Below, one piece after another: positions 23,001 through 33,939 of a stretch of DNA of 64,000 nt (position 1 is the stretch's first letter; every line of letters starts with the position of its first letter). The DNA is from Misgurnus anguillicaudatus (lineage: Eukaryota > Chordata > Actinopteri > Cypriniformes > Cobitidae). A model generated the notes under the pieces. That model had not been told where the DNA came from. It searched no databases and worked only from the letters and a program-made list of their open reading frames with translations. The position numbers were made by a program, and so were the translations under genes. The stretch is taken from positions 9,462,001 through 9,526,000 of the forward strand of contig NC_073354.2 of the NCBI RefSeq assembly GCF_027580225.2, read 5' to 3'.

Positions 23001-26000
23001 GTGCATTATTTTCAAATAATTCAAAGACCCATCGTCAATTATTTCTTACATATTTTATTTGACCTATACCACAAGCAAACACTTTTACATCTGTCTATCA
23101 GTTAGGTTAGTTTCTTGTCTCTAACATGACTTCACACAATTTCTTCTTCAATCAGTATTTTACATCTTTCTTTCTTTATGTGTGCATTCATTGGCCAGAT
23201 GAAACAGAAGCAGAGAGATAAATGAGTCAAAGGAATGTGTATAAATTTACCGTATTTATTAGTGTAAGTTCCTTCAGTACAAACAATGCAGCTGATGCAG
23301 CAGGAATTGTTTGTCACGCTCTTACTGCTGCCTGGCCGGCAGGACTCTAGGCATTTAAACTGGACCTGAACTGAAGACTGCAGGAAACAAGATATGATCT
23401 TTAATGATATACTATATAGATGAAAACATTGATTGTGGAGAACAAAACTCACAGTTAACTCCTGGAATTCATTCAGTAGCTCCACTTGTCCTTTATTTAA
23501 GAGAAATTTTCCAACAACTTCAATAATTCGTCCAGCATCAGTTTTCTTCCACCGTATTAAGTCATAACCATCCGTAAAGTCCCCGTTCTCATCAAAGTAT
23601 TGTATAGTGCCATCAAGTGTGAAATTTACACTGCGAATACTTTCCACCAGCTGGGGAAAAAATAAATTAATTAAAACTTTTTACTAAACTATTTATATGC
23701 ATCCATATTTTACCTGACATCTTGATGTTGAAATATTGAAAATCTTATGTATATTCTATGCGTCATTACATTTTAACATGTTACATGTTCTTGCACATTC
23801 TTCCCATCTGGGAAATCTTACCTGCCAAGGTGGAAAGTTGATTTCGCCACTGCAGGCGCTCTCGTTACATTTAAGAAGTTTTTTGAGACCATGAGCTATC
23901 GCGTATATCGCCACTCTCTGACTGTAAACCTCTCTCAGGTCCACCACACCCAGCAATTCATCTACGCTGCAGTTCAGAGGTGAGATGGAGCAGTTCAGTC
24001 GCAACTCTTTGTACTCTTCAATGAAGTCATTTCTTGCCCCTGGTGTTGGCCTGAGATTTTTCAAGTAATCTTCAAACCCTGGAATATTCCCCATAGTAAA
24101 GGAAAAACCGAAAATTTCACCCACTTTATTTATGTCTGGCATCTTGGTTAATGGACCGAACATGGACCAGACATCACTCGCGATCCAGATTCTGTTTGTG
24201 TTGGTTTGAATCATCCATTTAAAGATCTTTTCCACCAGCTGTGGCTTTAGAATAAGAAGCACAACCTGGGCAGATGAAGCTCGTATAGTGTCAACAGCAT
24301 CTTTGACCTGCTTATCAACATCTACGTGGTCCAAGTAGTGCGTTACTTCTTTCTCGAAGGCGAAACATACTTTTCCTTTGGCTTCTTCCAGTAAACTCTG
24401 GTGAGCTGCTCTACCGTAGTCATCGTCTCCATAAACCACACCGACCCAATCCCATGAGAAATGGGTCATTAGGCTGACCAGCGCTTCAGCCTGGTGGACA
24501 TCATTGGGAATGACACGCATGAAAGATGGATAACGTACTTTGTCACTGAGGACTGGTGAAGAAGAGGTACAGCTGATCTGTTAACAGAAAGAGAGCCTGA
24601 ATGCATCCCTATATAATTTCCAATACTGATAGATTTACACTGTTATCTGGGTTACTATGATTACTTAACAGCATAAAAGAGAGACTTCAAAAAATCAAAA
24701 CACATATGCTGTTGTAATTCTGTGGAAGACAAATTAAGATTTTTCTAAAGAATCTTAACAAAGATCTTGCCACACATGTACACTTTAAAAATGGCTGGGT
24801 TATTTTTGACCCATAATGGTATAGTAACCCAGCAGTTGGTTTAATTCAACCCTGCACTGGATCAATTTTAGCACAGCGGTGTGTTCTGTCCAATATTTAC
24901 CCATTATGGGTCAAAAAGAACCCAGCAATTTTAGAGTGTGTCATGTACCCTTTATAGTGCATATATTAAGATATTTAAAAGATTCATATTTGCTTTTGGG
25001 AGTCCCAAACAACAGGTTTACATGCATGCAAGGTAAAAAACAAAATAAAGGTTTTATTTTAATAATATGCATTTCACTTTTCCTGAAAGTAACCAAATTC
25101 GAAAACGTATTACTTTTCTATCATATATTGTATGCCCTGTCGAAAACCTTTTGATGTTATTATTACATATGCCGGAATGCGCCACCCCCCCCCCATCATA
25201 AAAAGCATAAAGAAACTTTCCTATTGAACTGCACTTGTGCAAGCAGTTCGACGACTCTCCCAGATAAGAGCAGAGCAAACAGAATTTAGAGTAAGAGAGA
25301 AAGAAAGATTGTGCAAGAGGAAGAATTTGCAAGCAGAATGTGAGGAGACAAACAATGGTACACAGCTACCCCAGCGGTCCTTAAAAAACAATTTTTCTTT
25401 TTTGCTAAACTCCCAAAAGTTGCTTCTTTTTCCCCCACAAACTTTCACAGTCAGTGCTGCTTCAATGAGTACCACAGAAGCTAGCTGAGTTCAATTGTGT
25501 TCTTATTGCCTAGTATGTGGCTGGTAAAATACACTTCGTGAATAGAGCAATGAAAACAACCATGAACAAACAATTAAATCTTATCTTTATCTGGAGCAAC
25601 TGTTTATGCAGCGGCCTCTTCCTGAAGCAAAAAATGCTGTTTGGAATTCCCCAAGGGAGTTTAAATGAAACTCCTGTATACAACACTGATTTTCAAGTAT
25701 CTACTAGTACCACCAAGGGTATCCATCTAATTCCATCAAGTTAGGATACTTCCGCAATGATACCAATTCGGATGTATATTACTGAAGGGATATTACCATG
25801 GTACATACAGACATTTGTTGCTATGGCGAGTAATCCTATTGGAGATTTTGTTTGGGGATATTTTCACACCTTTACATATTTCAGATGCAAGAAAAGGTTC
25901 AAACCGGTGCGCAATGTTTTGCTATGGTTTCTAGGTGGAACGACATGTTTCCTGGAAACGGTGTGCGCAACATGATCTCACAAAGTTCCGCGGGATAGTC

Positions 26001-29000
26001 ACAGAATTTTTTGCTCATTTTTCCATGGCATTCTCACAGATCTCCGCAATTTTCCGTGGCCCTACCACAGACTTGTCACTTCGGTTTATGGTTAGATTTG
26101 GTGTTTGCGTTAGTATGTCACTTTAAGTATTGGTTTACACATTTTTTTTCTGATTTATTCTTTTATATTTTCTAAACTTTAAACAATTGTCGCCTGGCAT
26201 TGGGTTTAGAGTTGGGTTTGGGTAAGGATGTCATTTTATGTAAATCTAACCCTAAACCAAAGCGACAATGGTAAGAAAATAGGACAAAACCGTTAAGTAA
26301 GCAATCTGTGAGAATGCCACAAAAAAAAGAAAGTCCTCTTTTTATCACCTCTTAAATATGGGTAGGCATTACATTTTGAGCAAAAAGCTGAGATAATTCC
26401 ATTTTTGTGAAGGACTTTTGATTTTACTTTTTGAAAGTGATAATCAAAACATACACAGAGTTCTTATTCTTTCACGTCAGGCGTTGCTTCCGGGCTGTAT
26501 AAGTTGCGGAAGAGCGCCACCTGGTGGATAATTGCAGAATTTTCTCTTAAAGGGATAGTTCGGCAAAAATTATATTAAAGCCATGATTTACTCACCCCCA
26601 AGCTGTCCAAGATGCATATGTCCATCATTTTTCAGACGAACACATTTTCAGTTATTTTAGAAATTGTTTTAGATCTGTCAGTTAATCAAATGTAAAGTTA
26701 CCGGGTCCTTGGAGTCCAAAAAATTTGCATCCATCTTTCATAAAACAAATTCAAACGACTCCACAATGATAAACGGAGGCCTTCTGAGGGTAATCCGCAC
26801 GGTGTCTCCATAGAAATATTCACATTTCAAACTTTACAAACCAAAATAACCAGCCTCCGGTAAGTCCGCCATCTTAGACTCCTCTGTATTCAGGAGAGAG
26901 TATCAGCGTAGTGTACGCACATTTCTTAGTGACGTATGACAAATTCGGAGGGTGGGGACACAGAGCAGCAGCACAGAATCAGAATCCTCCATAAACTGCG
27001 CACGCGCTCATCTTAAATGCGGACGCGACTAAGATAAAGCCGTTACCGGAAGCTATTTATTTTCATTTATAAAGTTTTAATTTGGATATTTCTCCAGCAA
27101 CACCGCCCGGATTACCCTGTTGATGTAACATGGCTGCAGCAGGCGTAGTGATATTATGCACTGCCCGAAAATAGTCCCCTTGGTTACTTTCTTTTTTTTG
27201 CGATTAATTTTGTATTATTTTCCCTTGGTTACTTTCAATAGCAGGGGACTATTTTTCAGGCAGTGCGTAATATCACTACGCCTGTTGCAGCCATGTTTCA
27301 TCAGCAAAGTCTTTGATTATTACACCAGAATGAGAGTATAGTTCCTAGCCATATCTGCCTAGAAAATCACAACTTTAAATTTTCCGTCGGTCTAAGTACA
27401 CAATGTAACTACAGAAGGGTCAAGTTTTAAATGGGAAAAATATCGAAACTTTTGTTATTTTTTTAGCGAGAAGCTAATGGTCTCATCAGATTCAATGGTT
27501 TGTGCTAAACTATGCTAAAAGGGCTAGCGCCAGACCCGGATCAGCTGAATGGATTTTCAATACAATAAGAATCAAGTGTTTAACTCTAAGGGAGCTGGAA
27601 AGTTAGCATGTTTTCAAGAAAAGTGGAATGTCCCTTTAATTAATAAAACTGCAATTGGATCCACTGCCTCTGCCTGTTTGCCTACCTACGGTACCTGCTA
27701 AATGTTACAAATGTAAAAAAAAGAATAGAAAAAATATAGAGCTCAGATACAAAACACGTGTTTGGCATGATTTCTTGTTAACTTAGCATTTTTATCAGAC
27801 TTAATGGATTCTGCCAATAAACCAGTATTTTTGAATTGCTTAAGGGCAGGATTAAGTGAATTTGATGCGAAACTATTTGATAACCGTATAGTATGTATCA
27901 AGACCATTTGGCTACAATCATTATCATTATTTTATTTTTCAAGTTCAAAATTTGAACCCGATATGTGGAATCGCTTAGGGCCCCCAAATTACTAAGTCCA
28001 CCCATGTGTATGCAGGCATTGCAAGTCATTACATAGCAATGTTGTGGAAAAGGGATTGGAATTCTGCGACGTGTTCCAATCACTATTAACCACTAATTTG
28101 TACAATTTGTGTATGTACAGATTTTGGATCAATATGTACCTTTGAGGTACATAAGCACTTTTTAGGTACAAACTTGTGCAACTAAAATGATTAGGAAACA
28201 ATAAAGCGATATGTTATAGGCAAGAGTACAAAAGGTGCTTATACCAAGATACAAGTTTTCATTATTCCAAAACAATACCTGTTGAGAGATAAATAGAGGG
28301 TTAGTGGTTTTCTTTAAACAAAAAATAGAAGAAACAGAAATGAGGTCAATATCTATGCCAATCATTTTTGGAAGAGATGAGTTTTTAATTGTTTTTTAAT
28401 GTTGCAAGAGATGTGGCTGACTGGACTCCTATAGAAGGATCATTCCACCAGGAGGGAGAAGTAAAGGAAAATGTGATTTAGTGCCCCTTTGTGAAGGTAA
28501 CACAAGGCCGCCTTATTTGCTGAACGTAGGTGCTGGATGAAGTATATGAATGAAGGTGTGAGAGTATGCCGGTGCAGTCCCAGTAAAAGTTTTGTAAGTG
28601 AATAGAAGTGCCTATACATGACACGGACTTCAATTGGCAGCCAGTGGAGAGAGATAAAAAGTGGCATTACATGGGTCCTTTAGGGCTACTGAAAGATGAG
28701 CAGAGCTGCTGTGTTCTAAACCAATTTGAGTGGTTTGATAGACTGTACAGGAAGGCCAGCATTAAGAGCATTGCAGTAGCCCAATCTGGAGATTACAAGG
28801 ACCTGGATCAGAAGTTGCGCAGCATGCTCTGTAAGGTATGGCTGGATCTCTCAACGAGGAGGTGGGTGGAGGTGGACAAGAGAGAGTTAAAAGTTTTGAA
28901 CAGCTGCCTTGTGTTGTTTGTGTTAGTTACCTTGGTGGTAAAGAAGGATGTTTTAGCTGTAGTGACAGCAGCAGAGAGCGAGGAGAGAAGTGAATGGTAG

Positions 29001-32000
29001 TGACAGAGGTAGGCCCAGTTGTTAGACAGTGAATAACATCTTTAAAATCTTAGTCCATTGCTGGCAGAGAATATCAGACAGCCAGCGGCAAAAGGAAGTA
29101 GCACGGGCTGGTCTGGATGACAGGGGACAAAGACTATCTAAACATGATATTAGAGTAGAGCAGTGTTCTTCACTCCCAACCCTGGAGAGACGGTGCCCTG
29201 CAGAGTTTAGCTCCAACCTTAATCAAACACACCTGAAAGCTAATCAATAGCCGTTTCTCAATGTCAAGGATACTTCCTTGACAGGACTAGTCCTTACAAG
29301 TCACTTCCTTCAGAGGCTAGGCGAGGCTCATTTTAAGCATTCGGAGAACACGTTAAATGGAACAGGCTAACAAGTGCACGTCATTACGTCATTGCGTGAT
29401 TGAAAGGTGTGCTTTCAGTGCTGCGCGCATAGGATTGTGGGTGATTTCAGCGCGTGAAGAGCGCGAAGGATACAAATATGCATCCTTTTCTGTATATGGG
29501 ATATTTCTTGAACGAAGGACTCAGTCCTTGGCTGAAATTTCGAGGATCCTCGACATTGGAACAGTCCTTCGACGGACGTCGATGACGTAGCATCCTCGAA
29601 ATTCTAGCTTCCGAGGATCCTTCCTTGACATTGAGAAACGGCTATTGTCTTCATGATCACTAGAAAATCACAGGTAGGTATGTTTGATTGAGGTTGGAGC
29701 TAAACTCTGCAAGGCATCGGCTCTCCAGGGTTGGGAGTGAAGAACACTGCAGTAGAGCATAAGGTGTCAGTGGCAGCATCAGCATCTTAAGACCAAGTGA
29801 GATGGAAATGAAGATGCCACTTCAGCCGAGAGGTTACTAGGTGAGAAGGAAGATATTACAACTGAAATGAACTGGAGGCAGCGTGGGTGTGTGTGATGTA
29901 GGAAGGTGTATGCTGAAAGTGATGAAGAAGTGGTCATATAGTTAGAGAGGAATGGCCACAATGTTGTCCATAATGCAGTTGCGGGTATAGATGAGATCAA
30001 GCTGGTTTCCTCAGCTGTGAGTGGCAGTGATGGAGCTGCAAGTTAGGTTGAATGAGGAGGTCCGCTGCGTAGGGCTACTCCAGATAGATGTTAAAGTTCC
30101 TAAGTACTATGAGATAGAGGTTTACACGGGTCCAAAAATTTGTAGAATTTTGAAGAATCCTGTTAATGTGCTACACTGAACCGACCTGAACTATTATTTT
30201 GAAAGTTGGACCCGGAACCGACGTGGACCTGTCTATTATTTAAAAGCTGGACCCGAACCCGTACAGGCAGACACAGACCCGACTGGACCAGATCGGCAAA
30301 TATTCTTCAGATAATGCTATTAATAAGTCAATAAACAAGTAGCAAAAATTTACTTTTTGTCTTACCCATATAGGCTTCTCCCTCCTTGTACCTGATTGTG
30401 ATGCACAATCCTCATTGCCAATAAAGTTCCATCCATGTTATTCCTCTCTCTTGCCGATTGAAATGCTTAATCTACTCATTATTACAGCTTTAAAGGTCCA
30501 CTTACAGTCACTGTGATGAATAACGCAGTTTTGTATTTTTTGTTTCTCTGGTAAACTTGCATAATAATTTAGACTGTTTGGCCTTTTCGATTATAATAGT
30601 GAATGCTTTACTGTGCTCTATGAACAGAGTCTGCGTGAAAACTTTAAATATACAATTACAGCAAGACAATCAATTTATAATATTATTATAAAAATTGGAG
30701 AAAGTGCAAAGTAGCCTACAATGCAAAACGCGCAGTATGACGGAAGAAGTCCCGCCTTCTAAATGAAAGAGCCAATTGGCAAAGGTCAAGTCATTGCGTC
30801 ACTGCAGAAGCTGACTGGTAGCCATAGAAACATTACAAGAGCACATGCAAGTTGAGTCGTACAGGTTTTGTTATCAGGACAGGTTTAGGGCCACATGCCT
30901 TAAAAGTTTGAGAACCACTGCCCTAATCATGCTGTTGTGATGCTGATATTGGTGCAACTTGTGCTGTGATTGCTATTTTAAATGTAAACTAGAAAGTAAA
31001 ATAGTCATGCCATCTAAACATACAGTACTAGTTCAAAGACTCTGCCTATTTACTAAAAGTTAACCTTAAAATACAAAAGGTGAATTGGTGAGGTGTAGAT
31101 AATATGTTTTACCACAGTAAAATGACTTTAACTTGTAATACTTGATTGTTTTGTTTTAATTTTCTCTTTAAACCGGTTTTCCTAAAAATAACAGCCACCA
31201 ACCAACCTTGACTTACCATAACTTTTGTTTTAAACAAGCTATGAATGAAACAAAAACACATTAGGAAAGGGCTTTCAGCTTTCATATGGTATCAAAACCT
31301 TTGTAAATTTAAATTTTGTAAAAATTCACCATGTGATGTGTTTTTCCAGATCGCATCACAGTTATAATTAAAAAAGTTTTATCACCCATGTGCCATACTA
31401 TAAGGCTTACCATAGCTTTATGTGAAGAACAGACCAAAAATTAAAATGTTATTCACTGATAATATTCTTATGTGAAAGAGAAAAGATGATTAGTTAATTA
31501 AGATAATGTCTAAGCTTGACAGACATGTTCACTATGAACTGGTATTGTATCTAAGTGCTAAATTAGGATTCTTTAATGAAGATTGTATTTGAAATGACAT
31601 TAAGGTAAATAATGACAAAACTTTTACTGAAATTAAAGAAAGTTAGAGCTGTATATTACCTGAGGAAACAAGTAGAGGCTGAGGAGTTTGGCAACAGCGA
31701 TAGATAATTCAGAGTTTTCTCCCAAAAGCGCTTTTACTGACGGCCTGAAATCTGAGTAGTCGGAGAGAACCGGCAGAGATCCGTTTATAGCCAATAGATG
31801 TTCCAGACAGTGCAGTGCTTTGGGGGGAGATGAACACGGGTCACAGACTACATATCCAAACTTGATTCCCGGAAGAAAGGAAGAATTATTGATTTCTTCA
31901 ATCGTGTGGATGGCAGCCAACGATCGTACAAACGTGATCGGATTAAAACTGGCAATTAAAGAAAGTGCATTTTGTTAGCATAAAAAATATACATTTTTCA

Positions 32001-32268
32001 AATGTATACATAACAGAGTGTTTGGGAATTTTGCTAAAGGGTTTGCGTCTTGTACTTACTCACTACAGATGAACGGCTCTGGACGTGTTCGCTTCTGAAG
32101 ATCAATGACTTTTGAGTGAATCGATGACAAAATTGCACAATTAATGTCTCCATGCAGGTACGCTCCACTCAGAGAATCAGGAATGTCACAATGTACTAAA
32201 AAATCCAAATCAAAGCTAACGATTAGCCCCAGTACAAAGACATAAAGACAAGAGGTACGGGACTTCAT
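18939..32268 (-). CDS. Class C GPCR, vomeronasal type-2 / GPRC6A-like (whole gene, six exons)
   Basis: This is a predicted cell-surface chemoreceptor, probably for amino acids. Exons on the minus strand are 32268-32060, 31948-31660, 24577-23822, 23650-23453, 23377-23251 and 20086-18939. All junctions are GT-AG and the sum is 2727 bp, so the frame is kept to TAA and gives about 908 residues. Layout: signal peptide 1-27, Venus flytrap domain to about 480, nine-cysteine domain 493-547, seven membrane segments about 562-812, and a 96-residue Ser/Thr-rich tail. The exon plan is that of V2R/OlfC and GPRC6A genes. Odd points are FNDTG (749-753) where most relatives have FNEAK, and LWDLSGN after the last helix instead of a KPE-type end. 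The sequence YGIILCHFVPKC recalls fish GPRC6A. Introns 2 and 5 are full of transposons. Subfamily is uncertain, so no symbol is given. Confidence 0.9.
20328..21108. mobile_element. TTAA-flanked MITE (middle layer)
   Basis: Its long inverted ends share ccagattttgggaatttagc-like sequence (gctcagattttgggaattta on the left, taaattcccaaaatctgggc on the right). They begin and end in TTAA, suggesting a piggyBac- or Kolobok-type mover. A second inverted pair (ggaactatattctcagaag and complement) lies at about 20848-21004. Confidence 0.6.
20501..20795. mobile_element. MITE with gctggt repeats (inner layer)
   Basis: The ends ccctgctgaaaaaaacagca and tgctgttttttcagcaggg are inverted. The interior is a run of gctggt / accagc motifs. 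It lies wholly inside the TTAA-flanked element. Confidence 0.7.
21531..22456. mobile_element. Solo LTR in GPCR intron 5, with 5-bp target duplication
   Basis: The segment starts tgtcagggtccagcc and ends ctcctgctcgtgaca (TG...CA). It is flanked by acaat on both sides (21526-21530, 22457-22461). No internal region or second LTR is present, so it is a solo LTR left by recombination. It contains a 436-bp MITE; without this the LTR is 490 bp. Its tail (agtgttttctgtttacccc) resembles Ty3/Gypsy LTR ends but it is not one of the A or B families. Confidence 0.8.
21606..22041. mobile_element. MITE inside the solo LTR
   Basis: The ends taaagcctggaatacactgc and gcagtgtatcccgggcttta are inverted. The inserted segment has cgatagtttcacgatgg-type internal motifs. 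Target duplication is unclear. Confidence 0.7.
22470..23060. repeat. Dispersed DNA repeats in GPCR intron 5
   Basis: 22740-22970 is a repeat type very common in fish (gttacggacactacgtccat...acagtctatgg). The stretch 22990-23050 (tgggtgtgcattattttcaa) is an inverted copy of about 21420-21465 (taaataatgcacaccca), so a larger inverted structure brackets the solo LTR. Confidence 0.45.
23251..23377 (-). CDS. GPCR exon 5: first part of the nine-cysteine domain
   Basis: 127 bp between ttcctgcag and a donor gtaaat. It carries C493, C497, C510, C511, C514 and C517, the first six cysteines of the domain that couples the flytrap to the helices. Close to the usual 124-bp size of this V2R exon. Confidence 0.88.
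23453..23650 (-). CDS. GPCR exon 4: end of the flytrap domain
   Basis: 198 bp, phase 0 at both ends (acceptor ttttccccag, donor gtgagt). It encodes LVESIRSVNFTLDG and YFDENGDFTDGYDLIRWKK, the F-x-G-x-x-x-x-F-D-x-N-G-D block typical of class C receptor ligand domains. Confidence 0.88.
23822..24577 (-). CDS. GPCR exon 3: main part of the ligand pocket
   Basis: 756 bp, phase 0 (acceptor ctgttaacag, donor gtaaga). It contains CTSSSPVLSDK (170-179), DDDYGR (217-222), Y247 and WIASD (D301). These match the Ser/Thr, Tyr and acidic positions that hold the amino and carboxyl groups of amino acids in CaSR, GPRC6A and V2R relatives, which supports amino-acid sensing. No stop or frameshift. Confidence 0.9.
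24781..24938. mobile_element. Small palindromic MITE in GPCR intron 2
   Basis: The ends cactttaaaaatggctgggt and cccagcaattttagagtg are inverted, with a second inverted pair of gacccataatgg / ccattatgggtc inside. Confidence 0.6.
24939..26546. other. GPCR intron 2, first part: no exon recognised
   Basis: A C-rich run lies at 25185-25194. 25950-26330 (ccgtggccctaccacag and related inverted motifs) looks like a dispersed repeat. Open frames at 25237-25975 have no known domain. I see no further exon. Confidence 0.4.
26547..27639. mobile_element. TTAA-flanked non-autonomous element in GPCR intron 2
   Basis: It begins ttaaagggatagttcgg and ends gaatgtccctttaa, with TTAA at both tips. A strong inverted pair lies inside at 27122-27190 and 27231-27303 (caggcgtagtgatattatgc and complement), probably another insertion. 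No transposase. Its tips resemble those of 20328-21108. Confidence 0.6.
27640..28429. other. GPCR intron 2, AT-rich part
   Basis: No exon or defined element recognised. gggcccccaaattactaagt at about 27978 is repeat-like. Confidence 0.35.
29161..29749. mobile_element. hAT-like MITE in the LINE remnant
   Basis: The ends cagtgttcttcactcccaac and gttgggagtgaagaacactg are inverted. The flanks gagtagag (29153-29160) and cagtagag (29750-29757) are an 8-bp duplication with one mismatch. It contains a further element, 29250-29642. Confidence 0.7.
29250..29642. mobile_element. TA-flanked MITE nested in the hAT MITE
   Basis: The ends gccgtttctcaatgtcaagg and ccttgacattgagaaacggc are inverted and flanked by TA on both sides (29248-29249, 29643-29644), pointing to Tc1/mariner-type movement. 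Confidence 0.7.
30111..31659. other. GPCR intron 2, last part: no gene seen
   Basis: 30120-30300 has ggacccg / cgggtcc-rich repeat sequence. The rest is AT-rich and I see nothing in it. Confidence 0.4.
31660..31948 (-). CDS. GPCR exon 2: flytrap domain, lobe 1
   Basis: 289 bp, entered in phase 2 and left in phase 0 (acceptor ttaattgccag, donor gtaatat). Encodes FNPITFVRSLAAIHTIEEIN, the helix found at this place in V2R and GPRC6A proteins, then CDPCSSPPKALHC and FPQ at the exon end. Close to the usual 292-bp size of V2R exon 2. Confidence 0.88.
32060..32268 (-). CDS. GPCR exon 1: start codon and signal peptide
   Basis: The ATG at 32268 was chosen because it starts MKSRTSCLYVFVLGLIVSF, a typical signal peptide. 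The open frame continues upstream but without a reason to use an earlier Met. The donor GA/gtaagt at 32060 is a perfect consensus and completes a GAT codon with exon 2. Mature protein begins near residue 28. Confidence 0.85.
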
Positions 32269-32304
32269 CGTGAAAATGTGTAAACTGCTTTGAGCAGTTC
32301 TTTT

Positions 32305-32312
32305 CTTATAAA
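32305..32312 (-). promoter_or_regulatory. Possible TATA box of the GPCR gene
   Basis: tttataag on the minus strand about 37-44 bases before the ATG. If used, the 5' UTR would be very short. Weak evidence, motif only. Confidence 0.25.
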
Positions 32313-32731
32313 ACCGGTTTTTGTTTTGACTGAAACAAGTTCTCTCATAAGGGTTTACCAGAAGCATTCTGAAACGACATGCGCGGTTGCATTTCTTTAG
32401 CATTTAAAGGAATGCAGTTTCGCTTTTGCTTTTAGATTTGACAACAATTGCATTGGTAATGTCTAAATTGGTGGATACAACTAATGTGATATGGGTAACA
32501 CTTTCTATGTAAATCAAGGGTGGTTTTATTGCTTAATAAAACCACCATGCTTAATAAAAACCTTGTAATCAGCCTATGTTGTATTGTCTCATAAATATAA
32601 CAATAGCCACAGTACATTATACTTACTTGTTTGTGGTTATAACGTAATAATATAAGAGTTTAAGGATTATATCACATGATATTGTAACACACGATAAACA
32701 GTTTGTACAGTAAAAATTAATTGTATCTATG

Positions 32732-32735
<4 letters not shown>

Positions 32736-32815
<80 letters not shown>

Positions 32816-32820
32816 TGTGT
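32736..32820. repeat. (TC)n-(GT)n compound microsatellite
   Basis: About 31 CT units followed by about 11 GT units. The overlapping frames of Ser-Leu or Arg-Glu repeats are translation artefacts. Confidence 0.95.
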
Positions 32821-33939
32821 ACCTGGTAATTATCACGTTGTGGTGACCAATTTTCCCCACAAAGATAGGAATACCAGTATTTTTGTGACCTTCTGGGGAC
32901 ATTTTGAGGAAACAAGCTTATAAATCAAACAAAATGATGTTTCTTGAAAATGAGAAGTAGGAGAAGTGTTTCTGTGGTTGGGGTTAGGGAATGGGGTAGG
33001 TTAGGGGAATAGAATATACAGTTTGTACTGTATAAAATGCATTACGGAGGGCCTTCCATTGGTTACCCAGAATGGTGGCTAAATGGGATAATCTTTAAGA
33101 ACAGAGTTTTTAAAGCGGATGGTAAGCCTTTTGGACTACAACTATTGAAATATGTGGCGAAAGTTCTTAAGAATTTCTCTGTGCTACAACCTGAGGATTT
33201 GACATCTGCATCAATAGCTGACTGGATCGCAATCAGCTGTGTTATCTGCAGGAAATCATTTTGCCTACCTTGCAGACAGGAGTGACTCATAGCCAGCGGA
33301 ACAGAAAGGTGAGCAGGAATAAACTTCCATACTTGTGGCAGAACAGAAGATCTAAAGCGATTCAAGTTATCCTAAACAACAGTGAATATCCAGACTCCCC
33401 TCCGTGCCCTACTGATATTACAGCTGTATAAACTTAATATGATAACAAATTTCTAAACTATATGCGTATTGCGTAATAAGAATCTTTTACTACCACCCAG
33501 ATAGCAAGCAATCTGATTTCATGATACTTTAATTTCAGTTCGCATGCGGTTGATGTGCCTATCGACATGCATCTTGATATATGGATATGATTAAAAGTTA
33601 TCCATCTGGAGCAGGAAAGACTAAAAACACATTAATGTTTAAAATTCCTATTTAGTCTTGACTAATCATGCAATGGATTTATTACACTGAGTCCAAATCC
33701 CAAGATTCAGTTTTAGTCCAGTGTATTTTGTTAGAAATGCTTGTTCGCATCAATAATCAAAATCTTTCATACATGTTACATTTTTTTATAGTTTCCCTGA
33801 TGTTCTACATCTCGTAAAGAATTGGCAGTAGGCCTTGTTTTCTAATGTAGTACTAATGTAACAGATTAAGGGCTTTTTAGAAAACACGTGTCAATATTAT
33901 AGTAATTTAGAAAGTATTCTGATGAGTGTCACAGTAATG
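32821..33939. other. Intergenic DNA with a dispersed repeat, no recognised gene
   Basis: 32830-33030 shares ggttaggggaatagaatata with 17325. A frame at 33037-33285 (82 codons) is unrecognised. The rest is AT-rich. Confidence 0.4.

Larger units (their letters stand above)
28430..30110 (-). pseudogene. Non-LTR retrotransposon (L2/CR1-like), internally deleted and split
   Basis: Read on the minus strand, 30110-29758 gives the end of an apurinic-endonuclease domain: GNFNIYLE, a worn GDFNIH box, then SHLYPQLHYGQHCGH or, in another frame, IPATALWTTLWPFLSNY. 29152-28430 gives the RT C-terminus: VLVISRLGYCNALNAGLP, then THVMPLFISLHWLPIEVRV. Most of the RT between them is gone. There are stops and frame changes. 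A hAT MITE at 29161-29749 splits what is left. It lies in GPCR intron 2, in the same sense as the host gene. Confidence 0.6.

Noticed and set aside
18939..32268. Calling the receptor a pseudogene because of its transposon-filled introns
   Set aside because: All six exons join in frame with consensus splice sites and no stop.
32717..32923. Frames of Ser-Leu or Arg-Glu-Arg repeats
   Set aside because: Translations of the (TC)n-(GT)n microsatellite.
33037..33285. Plus-strand frame with WLNGIIFKNRVFKADGKPF
   Set aside because: Unrecognised, short, and next to dispersed repeat; not enough to call a gene.
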